From assembly GCF_014218355.1 (NCBI RefSeq), contig NZ_AP023368.1:2050001-2114000 (forward strand): a stretch of DNA of 64,000 bases. The letters run 5' to 3'. The first letter of the stretch is position 1. The number at the start of each line of letters is the position of its first letter. This DNA is from Anaerocolumna chitinilytica (GTDB taxonomy: Bacteria > Bacillota > Clostridia > Lachnospirales > Lachnospiraceae). Positions 25,665 through 34,046 of the stretch are shown piece by piece. Below the pieces are notes generated by a model that saw only the letters and a list, made by a program, of their open reading frames with translations, was not told where the DNA came from and did not search any database. The position numbers and the translations under genes were made by a program.

Positions 25665-28328
25665 ATGAGAAAACTTGTTATCGGAATATTAGCCCACGTA
25701 GACGCAGGTAAGACAACCCTGTCCGAGGGGATACTGTATCTAAGCGGTAAAATCGGTAAGCTTGGGAGAGTAGATAAAAAGGATGCCTATTTGGATACCT
25801 ATGAACTGGAAAAGGCTAGAGGGATAACTATTTTCTCTAAACAAGCAGTCTTTGAAACCGGTGATATTCAGGTTACTTTGCTGGATACCCCCGGACATGT
25901 GGATTTTTCCGCAGAGATGGAGAGGACACTCCAGGTACTGGATTATGCAATTCTGGTAGTAAGTGGTACAGACGGAATACAGGGACATACAAAAACCTTG
26001 TGGAAACTTTTAAAACAGTATCATATACCGGTTATTTTATTTATTAATAAAATGGATATGCAAGGCGCTAGCAAGAACAGCTTGATGAATGAATTAAAAC
26101 AGCTGGATGATGGATGTATCGAATTTGAAGATACTTTGACAGAAACTTTTTTCGATCAGCTTGCCATGTGTGATGAAAAGATGCTGGAAGCCTATCTTGA
26201 AAGAGGAACAATCGAAACCGTTCTGATGAAAGAGGCTATACGAAACCGTAAAGTGTTTCCCTGTTACTTTGGCTCTGCCTTAAAACTGGAAGGAGTGGAG
26301 CAGTTGCTGCAAGGTATTGCCAGCTTCTCTGTCATACCCTCATATCCGGCAGAATTTGGAGCCAGAGTATTTAAAATTACAAGAGATGAACAGGGTAACC
26401 GTCTTACACACTTGAAGATTACCGGAGGAAGCCTAAAGATAAGAGACATCTTATCCAATGGTATATGGGAAGATAAAGTAAATCAAATACGTATATATTC
26501 CGGTCAAAAATATGAAACCGTAAATGAAGCTATTGCTGGATCAGTCTGTGCAGTAGTTGGGCTTAGCGGTACAAAGACGGGAGAAGGCTTAGGCATAGAA
26601 AGTGCAGTCCATGCACCTATCCTGGAACCGGTATTGTCCTATCAGGTTCTGCTCCCGGCAGGGTGCGATCCCAGGGCAATGCTGCCGAAATTGCGGCAAT
26701 TAGAGGAAGAGGAACCGGAACTTCATATTGTATGGGAAGAAGAATTACAGGAAATACAGGCCCAGCTTATGGGTGAAGTACAGATAGAGATTCTATGCAG
26801 TCTCATAGAAACCCGTTTTGGAGTAAAAGTAGCCTTTGGCGAAGGAAAGATTGTCTATAAGGAAACCATTTCTGATATGGTAGAAGGGGTAGGGCATTTT
26901 GAACCATTGCGCCATTATGCGGAAGTTCATCTGTTGCTGGAACCAGGAGAGAGCGGAAGTGGTCTGATTTTTGAAACAAATTGCAGTGAGGATATCCTTG
27001 GAAAGAGCTGGCAGAGACTTATACTTACTCATCTGGAAGAGAAAGAGCATAGAGGGGTATTGACAGGTGCACCTATAACAGATATGAAAATCACATTGAT
27101 TTCCGGCAGGGCACATAACAAACATACGGAAGGCGGGGACTTCAGAGAAGCTACCTACCGGGCGGTACGAAATGGGCTTAAACAGGCGAAGTCTGTACTA
27201 TTAGAACCCTATTATTCTTTTCAACTGGAGCTGCCGGAGAAAATGGTCGGCAGGGCTATGGCAGACATTGAGAAGATGTGCGGAACCAGCGAATTGGCCC
27301 AGAATCATAATGGAATGGCACTTCTTACAGGCAGCGGGCCAGTAATTACCATGAGAAACTATCAGAAAGAAGTGGCGGCTTATACCCAGGGGCTTGGCAG
27401 ATTGTTTTTGAGTCTGGAAGGATACGAGCCCTGCCATAACACAGAAGAGGTGCTTGAGATTATCGGTTATGATTCGGAAAGAGATATCATGAATCCGACC
27501 GGTTCGGTATTCTGTGCCCATGGTACAGGATTTTTGGTAGAATGGTACGATGTTAAGAAGTATATGCATGTAGAAGGATATCTAAAAGAGAAGTCTGTCG
27601 GTCAAAAAGAAAAGGCCGAGAGCAGGGCACCACAGGTGGAAGAACCATGGATATCCCTGGAAGAAATAGACAAGATTATTAATAATACCGCATACAGTAA
27701 CCAGGGAAAGAAGTCCGGATGGAAAAGACCAAAGACAGCGTTGGAAAGCTACTATGAAAGTTTAGGTTCAGGAAACTCAAGCAGCGGTGGAAAACAGAAA
27801 GAAACCAGGGAAGAATATCTGCTGGTAGACGGTTATAATATTATCTTTGCATGGCCTGATTTAAAGGAACTGGCAGCACAGAATATGGATGGTGCCAGAA
27901 TGAAGCTCATGGATGCTCTGTGTAATTACCAGGGGATTCGGGGAGGACAGATTATTGTTGTATTTGATGCTTATCTTGTGCAGGGACATATCGAAGAAGT
28001 CATAGACTACCACAATATCCATATGGTATTTACCAGAGAAGCCCAGACAGCAGACCAGTATATAGAGAAATTTGCCCATGACAACCAGAAAAAGTACAAT
28101 ATTGTAGTAGCTACCTCCGATGGCTTGCAGCAGGTGATAATCAGAGGAGCTGGTTGTGCTCTTTTGTCTGCCAGGGAATTGAAGGAGGATATGGATGCGG
28201 CAAGTGAAAGACTGCGTCAGGAATATACGGATTTACAGGAACATAAACGCAACCATCTGATTGACAACTTATCGAAAGATGCAAAGAAGCAGTTAAGTGA
28301 ATTGATACATGAAGAAAAGGAGAAGTAA
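25665..28328 (+). CDS. TetM-like ribosomal-protection GTPase fused to a YacP/Rae1-type NYN nuclease domain
   Basis: An 887-aa protein. Residues 1-640 are an EF-G/TetM-like translational GTPase with G1 (AHVDAGKTT), RGIT, G3 (DTPGHVDF), G4 (NKMD) and G5 (GSA), then domains II-V. Residues about 640-715 form a polar linker. Residues 716-887 are an NYN/PIN-like domain of the YacP type, with acidic residues in LLVDGYNIIFAW, VVFDAY, TADQYIEKFA and VVATSDGLQQ. YacP of B. subtilis is Rae1, an endoribonuclease that cuts mRNA in the ribosomal A site, and TetM-type factors also enter the A site. A single protein that clears or opens stalled ribosomes and cleaves the mRNA is a reasonable inference. Tetracycline resistance is not established. 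A terminator follows at 28315. Confidence 0.9.
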   Translation: MRKLVIGILAHVDAGKTTLSEGILYLSGKIGKLGRVDKKDAYLDTYELEKARGITIFSKQAVFETGDIQVTLLDTPGHVDFSAEMERTLQVLDYAILVVSGTDGIQGHTKTLWKLLKQYHIPVILFINKMDMQGASKNSLMNELKQLDDGCIEFEDTLTETFFDQLAMCDEKMLEAYLERGTIETVLMKEAIRNRKVFPCYFGSALKLEGVEQLLQGIASFSVIPSYPAEFGARVFKITRDEQGNRLTHLKITGGSLKIRDILSNGIWEDKVNQIRIYSGQKYETVNEAIAGSVCAVVGLSGTKTGEGLGIESAVHAPILEPVLSYQVLLPAGCDPRAMLPKLRQLEEEEPELHIVWEEELQEIQAQLMGEVQIEILCSLIETRFGVKVAFGEGKIVYKETISDMVEGVGHFEPLRHYAEVHLLLEPGESGSGLIFETNCSEDILGKSWQRLILTHLEEKEHRGVLTGAPITDMKITLISGRAHNKHTEGGDFREATYRAVRNGLKQAKSVLLEPYYSFQLELPEKMVGRAMADIEKMCGTSELAQNHNGMALLTGSGPVITMRNYQKEVAAYTQGLGRLFLSLEGYEPCHNTEEVLEIIGYDSERDIMNPTGSVFCAHGTGFLVEWYDVKKYMHVEGYLKEKSVGQKEKAESRAPQVEEPWISLEEIDKIINNTAYSNQGKKSGWKRPKTALESYYESLGSGNSSSGGKQKETREEYLLVDGYNIIFAWPDLKELAAQNMDGARMKLMDALCNYQGIRGGQIIVVFDAYLVQGHIEEVIDYHNIHMVFTREAQTADQYIEKFAHDNQKKYNIVVATSDGLQQVIIRGAGCALLSARELKEDMDAASERLRQEYTDLQEHKRNHLIDNLSKDAKKQLSELIHEEKEK

Positions 28329-28353
28329 GCCAAAGAGGTTGCTTCTCCTTTTT
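28315..28353 (+). terminator. intrinsic terminator of the TetM-NYN gene
   Basis: AAAAGGAGAAG (28315-28325) pairs with CTTCTCCTTTT (28342-28352). The stop codon lies in the loop, and the T-run is part of the right arm. Confidence 0.7.
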
Positions 28354-28451
28354 ACAATTTTAGAATTAATGGTAAAGATAGATATTTCCTAAGAAGTATT
28401 TTATGCATATAGTAAATTACCACCTAAAACAGCATTATCATACTTGAATTC

Positions 28452-29756
28452 TTAACTGCGCAATAATTTTCCAGCATGGTAATTTGATAGCCGTAAGATG
28501 ATCCCTGTAAATAAGAGTAGTAACTGTACTAAAACAACCGTGTACCATACACCGTCAATACCAAAGAGTTTTGGAAGAAAAAAGGCTGCAAGGGGCAGCA
28601 GTACAATGGCTTCTCCATATACCATAACCGCAGAACTCCTGCTCTTCTTTATTGCATTAAAATATTCTGTAGTCACACGGGAAAAGGCATACAGCGGCAG
28701 GGAAAAGGCACATAAGGGGAGGGCTGTCTGTAAGACCTTTGCGGTTTCATGGGATACACCAAAGAAGCCGGCAATTTGATCTCGAAGCAGAATAATTATA
28801 ATAGTTGCTAATATCCCCACAGTAAAAGCCATATAATAGGTCCATTTTCGAAAAGTTTTTACAGCTTTTTTATCTTTGGCACCATAATAAAAGCTGATAA
28901 GCGGTTGTGTTCCTTCTCCCACACCCTGTAAGAGAAGCTGTCCGATGCTTAAGACATAGGAGATAACTGCAAATGCTGCTATTGCTGTGGTTCCGCCGTA
29001 AGTAGCTGCCTGCCGGTTAATAATCAGTATTGTCAGAGAAGGAATAAAACAAAGGCCAAAGACAGGTGTACCTACCTTTATAATGCTTCCGATTACATCT
29101 TTCTTTGGAAGGTAACAGGAAGCCGGAATGCGGTTTTCTTTCTTGAACAGAATGAATAGGGCTGGTATGCAAGTGATAAGCTGACCTGCTAATGTAGCTA
29201 AGGCAGCCCCTCTTACACCAAGGCCAAGAACCATTACAAATACACCGCTAAGTATAGTATCAATCGTAAAATTCATCAACATCAAAGCCATTGCAAGCAT
29301 CGGCTTGTTCTGATTGCGAAGCAGTGGTGTGACACCGGTAGCAAATACCTGAACGACAGCACCGGAAGAAAGAATCATTATATAATCGCTCCCTAATTTG
29401 AGAAGTTCACCCTCCGCACCCATAAGGCGAAGTAAAGGCTTTCCGAAAAGGAGTAAAAAAACGGTAATAAATATAGAGAATAGCATTAGTAATACCAGAG
29501 TGTTGCCAAAAGCTTTATCAGCTCTTTTTTTATCTCCTGCACCCATGTAATGGGAGATGTTCACGGAACCTCCCATACCGATACCGGTACCGATATCAAG
29601 AATCAGGGCTGCTAAAGGCCAAGCAACATTAATACTGCCAAGTCCCACATCACCTACTGTTCGTCCTACAAAAAAACCATCCACGCTGACATATATTCCC
29701 GTAACCAAAAAGGTTATCATAGAGGGCAGAATGTATTTCCAAAATTGCTTTTTCAT
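28452..29756 (-). CDS. MATE family efflux transporter (MepA-like)
   Basis: A 434-aa, 12-helix multidrug and toxin extrusion protein. The first helix has the family pattern (MITFLVTGIYVSVDGFFVGRTVGDVGLGSINVAWP), and the symmetric second half repeats it (GEGTQPLISFYYGAK). Cation-coupled export of drugs or metabolites is the expected role. The start overlaps the stop of the MarR gene by 4 bases (ATGA), so the two are translationally coupled, as in mepR-mepA of staphylococci. Confidence 0.9.
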   Translation of the reverse strand: MKKQFWKYILPSMITFLVTGIYVSVDGFFVGRTVGDVGLGSINVAWPLAALILDIGTGIGMGGSVNISHYMGAGDKKRADKAFGNTLVLLMLFSIFITVFLLLFGKPLLRLMGAEGELLKLGSDYIMILSSGAVVQVFATGVTPLLRNQNKPMLAMALMLMNFTIDTILSGVFVMVLGLGVRGAALATLAGQLITCIPALFILFKKENRIPASCYLPKKDVIGSIIKVGTPVFGLCFIPSLTILIINRQAATYGGTTAIAAFAVISYVLSIGQLLLQGVGEGTQPLISFYYGAKDKKAVKTFRKWTYYMAFTVGILATIIIILLRDQIAGFFGVSHETAKVLQTALPLCAFSLPLYAFSRVTTEYFNAIKKSRSSAVMVYGEAIVLLPLAAFFLPKLFGIDGVWYTVVLVQLLLLFTGIILRLSNYHAGKLLRS

Positions 29757-30223
29757 CTGATACCTCCGGATTGTTTCTCGGATTTCTCAAGTGCTTCTTT
29801 TAAATTATGATAAAATGCAAAATTACCGTTCATCATGCCTTCCCTCTCTGCAGAACTCATCTGAAGAAAAGCTTCCTGTTCAAAATTAAGTAACTCCGTT
29901 AAAAGACTGGCAGCATATTGACCGCCTGCTTTTGTAAGCAGGATATTCTTGCTTCGTTTATCCTTTGCGGAGGTTTCTCGTACCAAATATCCCTTCTCTT
30001 CAAAAGAATCAAGAATCGTATTTATGGTCTGCTTTGGGAAAAGCAGTTTCTCACAAAGAAAACTTAAAGTACAATGTCCCGGATTTTCATAAATTAAGTA
30101 CAATGTAAACAGAGAATTAATTGTAAGGTCGTGATGTTTGGCCCAATTCTCATAGATTGAATTGATACCCCAATAAACATCATAGTAATTTTTGATGTTC
30201 TGGAGGATATCATTATTAAGCAT
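29753..30223 (-). CDS. MarR family repressor of the MATE operon (MepR-like)
   Basis: A 156-aa winged-helix protein. HCTLSFLCEKLLFPKQTINTILDSFEEKGYLV is the DNA-binding part, followed by the wing with AKDKRSKNILLTKAGGQY. A good GGAGG precedes the ATG. It is the first gene of a two-gene operon with the MATE exporter. A perfect 18-bp dyad 20 bases upstream (30243-30260) is the likely operator, giving drug-inducible autorepression. Confidence 0.9.
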   Translation of the reverse strand: MLNNDILQNIKNYYDVYWGINSIYENWAKHHDLTINSLFTLYLIYENPGHCTLSFLCEKLLFPKQTINTILDSFEEKGYLVRETSAKDKRSKNILLTKAGGQYAASLLTELLNFEQEAFLQMSSAEREGMMNGNFAFYHNLKEALEKSEKQSGGIR

Positions 30224-30242
30224 AGAATTACCTCCTTCTATA

Positions 30243-30260
30243 TAGTCCGTAAACGGACTA
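30243..30260. promoter_or_regulatory. perfect dyad, likely operator of the MarR-MATE operon
   Basis: TAGTCCGT (30243-30250) and ACGGACTA (30253-30260) are exact inverse complements around AA, 20 bases upstream of the regulator start and next to its ribosome binding site. Position and symmetry fit a MarR dimer site. Confidence 0.65.
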
Positions 30261-30379
30261 ATATGATTTTAACACATATTTTTATATTTTGCTATCTGTT
30301 TTCATACTTTTATCTTTATTCAGAAATACCTTCTAATACGAAGAATCAGAGACTTGATTTGATGTCAAAAACGTGCTAA

Positions 30380-30398
30380 TCTGGTTATAATAACCAGA
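30380..30398. promoter_or_regulatory. 19-bp perfect palindrome upstream of degV
   Basis: TCTGGTTAT and ATAACCAGA surround a single A. It lies 150 bases upstream of the DegV gene in the divergent region. It could be an operator; no factor can be named. Confidence 0.45.
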
Positions 30399-30488
30399 TA
30401 TGATGATATTGATATTACAGCATATATAATCACTTGAGAAATAGATGGAGATTGGATTATACAAGAATACATAATCATTTCTGCACAA

Positions 30489-30515
30489 GTTTGTGTTTGT
30501 AGCTTTGACACAAAC
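30489..30515 (+). promoter_or_regulatory. inverted repeat in the degV leader
   Basis: GTTTGTGT (30489-30496) and ACACAAAC (30508-30515) are exact inverse complements 11 bases apart, ending 32 bases before the DegV start. It may be an operator or a leader hairpin. Confidence 0.4.
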
Positions 30516-30547
30516 AATAGAGGTATAGAGAAAGGTATGGAAGACAG

Positions 30548-31396
30548 ATGGAAAAGATAGCTTTAATTACAGATTCTGCATGTGATATTGACGAAGAAAC
30601 CCTTAAAAAATATAAAGTTCATGTTCTGCCCTTTAAGATTATATATAAAGAACGTGAATATACAGATGGGATAGATATCACTCCACAGGAAGTTTATATT
30701 AATATGAAAACGGAAATTCCAACATCTTCACAACCGGCAATGGAAGATATTGAAAAGCTGTATCAAAAGCTCCAAGAGGAGAATTATACCCATGTAATTT
30801 CGATTAATATTTCCAGCGGTATATCGGGGACGGTAAATGGGGTTGCACTTATCAGCAGCCAATATCCAGAAATAAGAACATTTCTTTATGATACAAAATC
30901 AACCTCTGCCATTCAGGGGATTCTGGTAAAGCAATGCGGGGAATTAATTGAGAAAGGGATTGAATTTGAAGAAATAGTCAAAGCAATTCCGGAAATGAAA
31001 AAGAAAGTGCATATGTATTTTGTATTCGGCACCCTGGAATATGCCATAAAAGGCGGCCGAATCGGTAAAATCTCCGGTACAATCGGAGATATTCTTAATA
31101 TCAAGCCTATTGTAAGCTTTGATGATGAATTCGGACAATGTTATACCTGTGAGAAAATCAGAGGAAGGGTAAAGTCCATTAACCGCTTGATAGAAATGGG
31201 TGAGAAGTATACCGCTAAAAATAAATGTGATGCATATGTCATTCATGGAAATGTGGAAGAGGATGCCGTAAAAATATGCAGCAGACTTCGTATGAACCCA
31301 GGTATTAGAAATGTGTATTTAATCGGGCAAATTAGTGCTATTGTAGGGGTATATTGCGGCCCGGGTACAGTTGGCGTTTGTTATGCGGAAGTATAA
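30548..31396 (+). CDS. DegV family fatty-acid-binding protein
   Basis: A 282-aa DegV protein. It has the N-terminal TDSACDIDEETLKKYKVHVLPFKI, the EIPTSSQPAMEDIEKLYQKL segment with the conserved TSQP Ser pair, the ISSGISGTVNG loop that holds the fatty-acid carboxylate, and the GRIGKISGTIGDILNIKPI core. Relatives (FakB) present fatty acids to the kinase FakA. No kinase gene is nearby. AAAGGTATGG lies upstream with long spacing to the ATG. Single-gene unit. Confidence 0.9.
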   Translation: MEKIALITDSACDIDEETLKKYKVHVLPFKIIYKEREYTDGIDITPQEVYINMKTEIPTSSQPAMEDIEKLYQKLQEENYTHVISINISSGISGTVNGVALISSQYPEIRTFLYDTKSTSAIQGILVKQCGELIEKGIEFEEIVKAIPEMKKKVHMYFVFGTLEYAIKGGRIGKISGTIGDILNIKPIVSFDDEFGQCYTCEKIRGRVKSINRLIEMGEKYTAKNKCDAYVIHGNVEEDAVKICSRLRMNPGIRNVYLIGQISAIVGVYCGPGTVGVCYAEV

Positions 31397-31481
31397 GACA
31401 AGCCATATTAAAGAATATTAATGTAATAGAAAGATAAAAATTTAGAGATAGAAAATGTCTATACTTTCCTGTATGTTTGAA

Positions 31482-31589
31482 GGATTGTTGCAAAATAGCT
31501 AATTTACTCTTTTGAAAGGATTGGGGGTGTATAATAATACACTCCCAATCTTGTTTTAGAGTTTATTATGGCTATTTTGCTGCTGCCCC
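31482..31589. mobile_element. MITE-like element, copy 3 (108 bp, degraded ends)
   Basis: The copy matches the reverse complement of the 17051 element along its whole length (GTTGCAAAATAGCTAATTTA, then GTGTATAATAATACA, then GTTTTAGAGTTTATTATGGC). It lacks about 26 bases at the tip of the central hairpin. The ends have drifted: GGATTGTTGC on the left and GCTGCTGCCCC on the right. It lies between the convergent DegV and AraC genes and may contribute to termination. Confidence 0.7.
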
Positions 31590-31595
31590 TTTATA

Positions 31596-32483
31596 TTACT
31601 TTGCCTCTACCCTGATCCAGGTCTCACACCAGCAATTGTCGCCGCTTCCATAATATAACTCCAGCTCAAAGCCGTCTACTTTGTCATAGCTGGCAGTTGG
31701 GAGCCAGTCTGTATACACGCGGCTGGTGAGTTTTTGTATGACGTTGCTGGTTTCTTCAATTTTGTGTTTTTCACTTTTGAATATTGCCCAGGTCGCAGAC
31801 GGTACCTCAATAGTCTTAAAACCGGAGGTATCACTTTTGTCCGTTTGGAAGGCAAAAATCATGTAGGGAAACTGATTGCTGTCTAATACTTCATAATCGC
31901 AGATAGAATTAATCAAACACAAATCCCTTGTCTCCTCGTCCTGTAGATGAGTTGATTGTCTCAGCTTTTCATATTGTCCGTTGGAAATCACTTCTTGCCA
32001 AAATAAAGGTATAGTTTGCAGATTTTCACCATTTTCAGAAGTAAAGACCCCTTCAATACCGTACACAGGAAAAGCTTCCTTTTTCTCAATTCTGTAATCC
32101 ATAGGTATAGCTCCTTTTAATGTTAGTAGAAAAGAGATACGTGGATAAGCTCTTAACATAACGCCTTTACGACGTGCTAAGGAAGGAGTTGTGCCATGAA
32201 GGGAATTAAAAGCTCTGGTAAAAGCTTCCGGTGAGTCATAGCCGTATTTTAGAGCCAGATCAATTACTTTTATATTGCTGTTTTGGAGCTCAAAAGCCGC
32301 CAGTGTTAATCGTCTGCGCCTAATGTACTCAGATAAGGGAATCTCTGCAATAATTGAAAAGACTCTTTGCAGATTAACCAAGGAATAGCAGGCAATCGAT
32401 GCAAGCTTATCCATATCGATTTCGTTACCCAGGTTCTCCTCAATATAGTCCAGAACTTTATTCATTCGTTCAAGCCATGTCAT
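31596..32483 (-). CDS. AraC-type regulator with GyrI-like effector domain
   Basis: A 295-aa protein. The N-terminal AraC double helix-turn-helix (residues 1-105; NEIDMDKLASIACYSLVNLQRVFS and KVIDLALKYGYDSPEAFTRAFNSLHG) is followed by a GyrI-like/effector-binding domain (about 135-295). It resembles Rob/SoxS-type or BltR-like regulators that bind lipophilic drugs through the C-terminal domain. The ATG at 32483 has GGAGGTTAAT immediately upstream; the longer frame to 32516 is not needed. The target is unknown. Confidence 0.88.
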   Translation of the reverse strand: MTWLERMNKVLDYIEENLGNEIDMDKLASIACYSLVNLQRVFSIIAEIPLSEYIRRRRLTLAAFELQNSNIKVIDLALKYGYDSPEAFTRAFNSLHGTTPSLARRKGVMLRAYPRISFLLTLKGAIPMDYRIEKKEAFPVYGIEGVFTSENGENLQTIPLFWQEVISNGQYEKLRQSTHLQDEETRDLCLINSICDYEVLDSNQFPYMIFAFQTDKSDTSGFKTIEVPSATWAIFKSEKHKIEETSNVIQKLTSRVYTDWLPTASYDKVDGFELELYYGSGDNCWCETWIRVEAK

Positions 32484-32741
32484 ATTAACCTCCATGTTAT
32501 GCACTTTTGCGTACATTGCTGATAAATGCTGCCTTCGCTTTACAACTCTCTCTTTTCTCTATACATAATGTAACATTGTATAAAAGAAAATGCCGTGCAG
32601 TCACTGTTCATTTATTGCAAGCCTCTTATGAGGATTCGATTTTAGTTGTTTTTTCTTCTATAATTAATTTTAATACAATTATAATTCCTATTGATAAAAA
32701 ATAATAGAATGAGTTAAAATTATAGATGATTAACCCTAATA
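32484..32741. other. A+T-rich intergenic region
   Basis: About 260 bp upstream of the AraC-GyrI gene with no credible gene. AATGTAACATT (around 32570) is a short palindrome 90 bases upstream of the regulator and might be part of its control region. Nothing else is seen. Confidence 0.35.
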
Positions 32742-32900
32742 ATGGTACAGATGGAAATCTATAAGCGGTTATTAGAAATCGGTGTAGGTGAACCTTATCA
32801 CATCAGTGACTTTAGTTCCGATTTTTACAGCTATGTGGCAGCGAAGGAGAAGCGAGGAATTGAATTAAGCATAAATCACATCAGGTCGGAATGGGAATAA
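32742..32900 (+). CDS. possible small ORF or gene remnant (52 aa)
   Basis: A 53-codon frame (MVQMEIYKRLLEIGVGEPYHISDF...HIRSEWE) has natural-looking amino acid composition but no ribosome binding site upstream. It ends 28 bases before the start of the propeller gene. It reads like the end of a soluble helical protein that has lost its beginning. I do not recognise the family. Confidence 0.35.
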   Translation: MVQMEIYKRLLEIGVGEPYHISDFSSDFYSYVAAKEKRGIELSINHIRSEWE

Positions 32901-32928
32901 TCAAATGAAAGGGGAAAGAAAGGGAACT

Positions 32929-33768
32929 ATGAGCAGAAAACAAGAATGTACATTGGAGATTATGGAAGTCAGCACCGGAAACAGGACAGTATTAGGTCAG
33001 TTTGACCGTGTTATTGAGGCACCTAATTGGACCAGAGATGGTAAGGCCTTAATATATAACAGTGAAGGGCTCCTATATCGTTTTGAACTGGAGACACGTA
33101 CTAGCAGCTGTATTGATACTGATTTTGCGAATCAGTGTAATAATGACCATGTGCTGTCAGCAGATGGTAGAATGCTTGCAATCAGCCATTTTGAGAAAGA
33201 AACAGCCGTATCTAAAATATATATTCTGCCAATTGAGGGTGGGATACCAAGATGTATTACTCCTAAGGGACCGAGTTACTTGCATGGCTGGTCACCTGAT
33301 AAGAAAGAACTGGCTTATTGCGCAGAAAGAGAAGGTATATATGATGTCTATACTATATCTGCTGATGGCGGCAGTGAAAAAAGACTGACCTATACAGCCG
33401 GACTGGATGACGGGCCGGAATACGACCCCAAAGGAGAAAGAATCTGGTTTAATTCTTCACGTTCCGGCCTTATGCAGATTTGGTCGATGAACAGGGATGG
33501 CAGTGATCAGCGTCAAATAACAAATATTGAGATGAACTGCTGGTTTCCTCATGTGTCTCCGGAAGGGGATAGAGTTGTATATCTAACATACCGGCTAGAT
33601 GAATTAAAACCGGAGGAACATTTACCGGATAAACATGTTCAGCTTCGGATTATGGATATAGACGGTAAGAATGACATGATGTTAGCAGAATTCATGGGTG
33701 GTCAGGGTACAATCAATGTGAATTCCTGGTCCCCGGACGGTAAGTATATAGCATATGTGGTTTATTAA
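32929..33768 (+). CDS. cytoplasmic TolB-like beta-propeller (PD40 repeats)
   Basis: A 279-aa protein consisting of about six WD40-like/PD40 blades, each with the pattern S/P-D-G-x-x-(I/L)-A/V. Examples are WTRDGKALIYNSEG, SADGRMLAISHFE, WSPDKKELAYCAE, YDPKGERIWFNSSRSG, VSPEGDRVVYLTY and WSPDGKYIAYV. There is no signal peptide, unlike periplasmic TolB, so it probably stays in the cytoplasm. AAAGGGA precedes the ATG at 32929. Proteins of this kind often act as binding scaffolds or lyase-like enzymes (oligogalacturonate lyase has the same repeats), but no active site is evident. Confidence 0.8.
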   Translation: MSRKQECTLEIMEVSTGNRTVLGQFDRVIEAPNWTRDGKALIYNSEGLLYRFELETRTSSCIDTDFANQCNNDHVLSADGRMLAISHFEKETAVSKIYILPIEGGIPRCITPKGPSYLHGWSPDKKELAYCAEREGIYDVYTISADGGSEKRLTYTAGLDDGPEYDPKGERIWFNSSRSGLMQIWSMNRDGSDQRQITNIEMNCWFPHVSPEGDRVVYLTYRLDELKPEEHLPDKHVQLRIMDIDGKNDMMLAEFMGGQGTINVNSWSPDGKYIAYVVY

Positions 33769-33800
33769 ACAAGTTGTTAATCACATACTAATCCTATAAG

Positions 33801-33840
33801 AACAAGGCTAGCCTTAATAAAGGGCTGGCCTTTGTTTTTA
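33801..33840 (+). terminator. intrinsic terminator of the propeller gene
   Basis: AACAAGGCTAGCC (33801-33813) pairs with GGCTGGCCTTTGTT (33823-33836) with one mismatch and continues into a T-run. Confidence 0.75.
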
Positions 33841-33962
33841 TAATGGAATAGAGTACGAAGTAACGTGGCAGAAAAAGATACAAAAAGAATAGAAGCTTAT
33901 AAAAATAGATAGAAACAAATAGCAACAAAAATAAACAAAATATATAAAACACCAATTTAATA

Positions 33963-33991
33963 TTGACAAATATTATAGATTAAGCTAATAT
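33963..33991 (+). promoter_or_regulatory. promoter of the HTH/DUF4180 pair
   Basis: TTGACA (33963-33968), a 17-base spacer, and TAATAT (33986-33991), 55 bases upstream of the start codon of the excisionase-like HTH gene. Confidence 0.7.
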
Positions 33992-34046
33992 TGAGCTACC
34001 GATGAGCTGGAAGGTGAACATAAAAATTCATCATATGGAGGAAATC

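Noticed and set aside
25665..28328. Calling the TetM-like protein a tetracycline-resistance determinant
   Set aside because: The G domain is TetM-like, but the C-terminal NYN nuclease domain and chromosomal setting make a housekeeping or rescue role as likely. Resistance cannot be read from the sequence.
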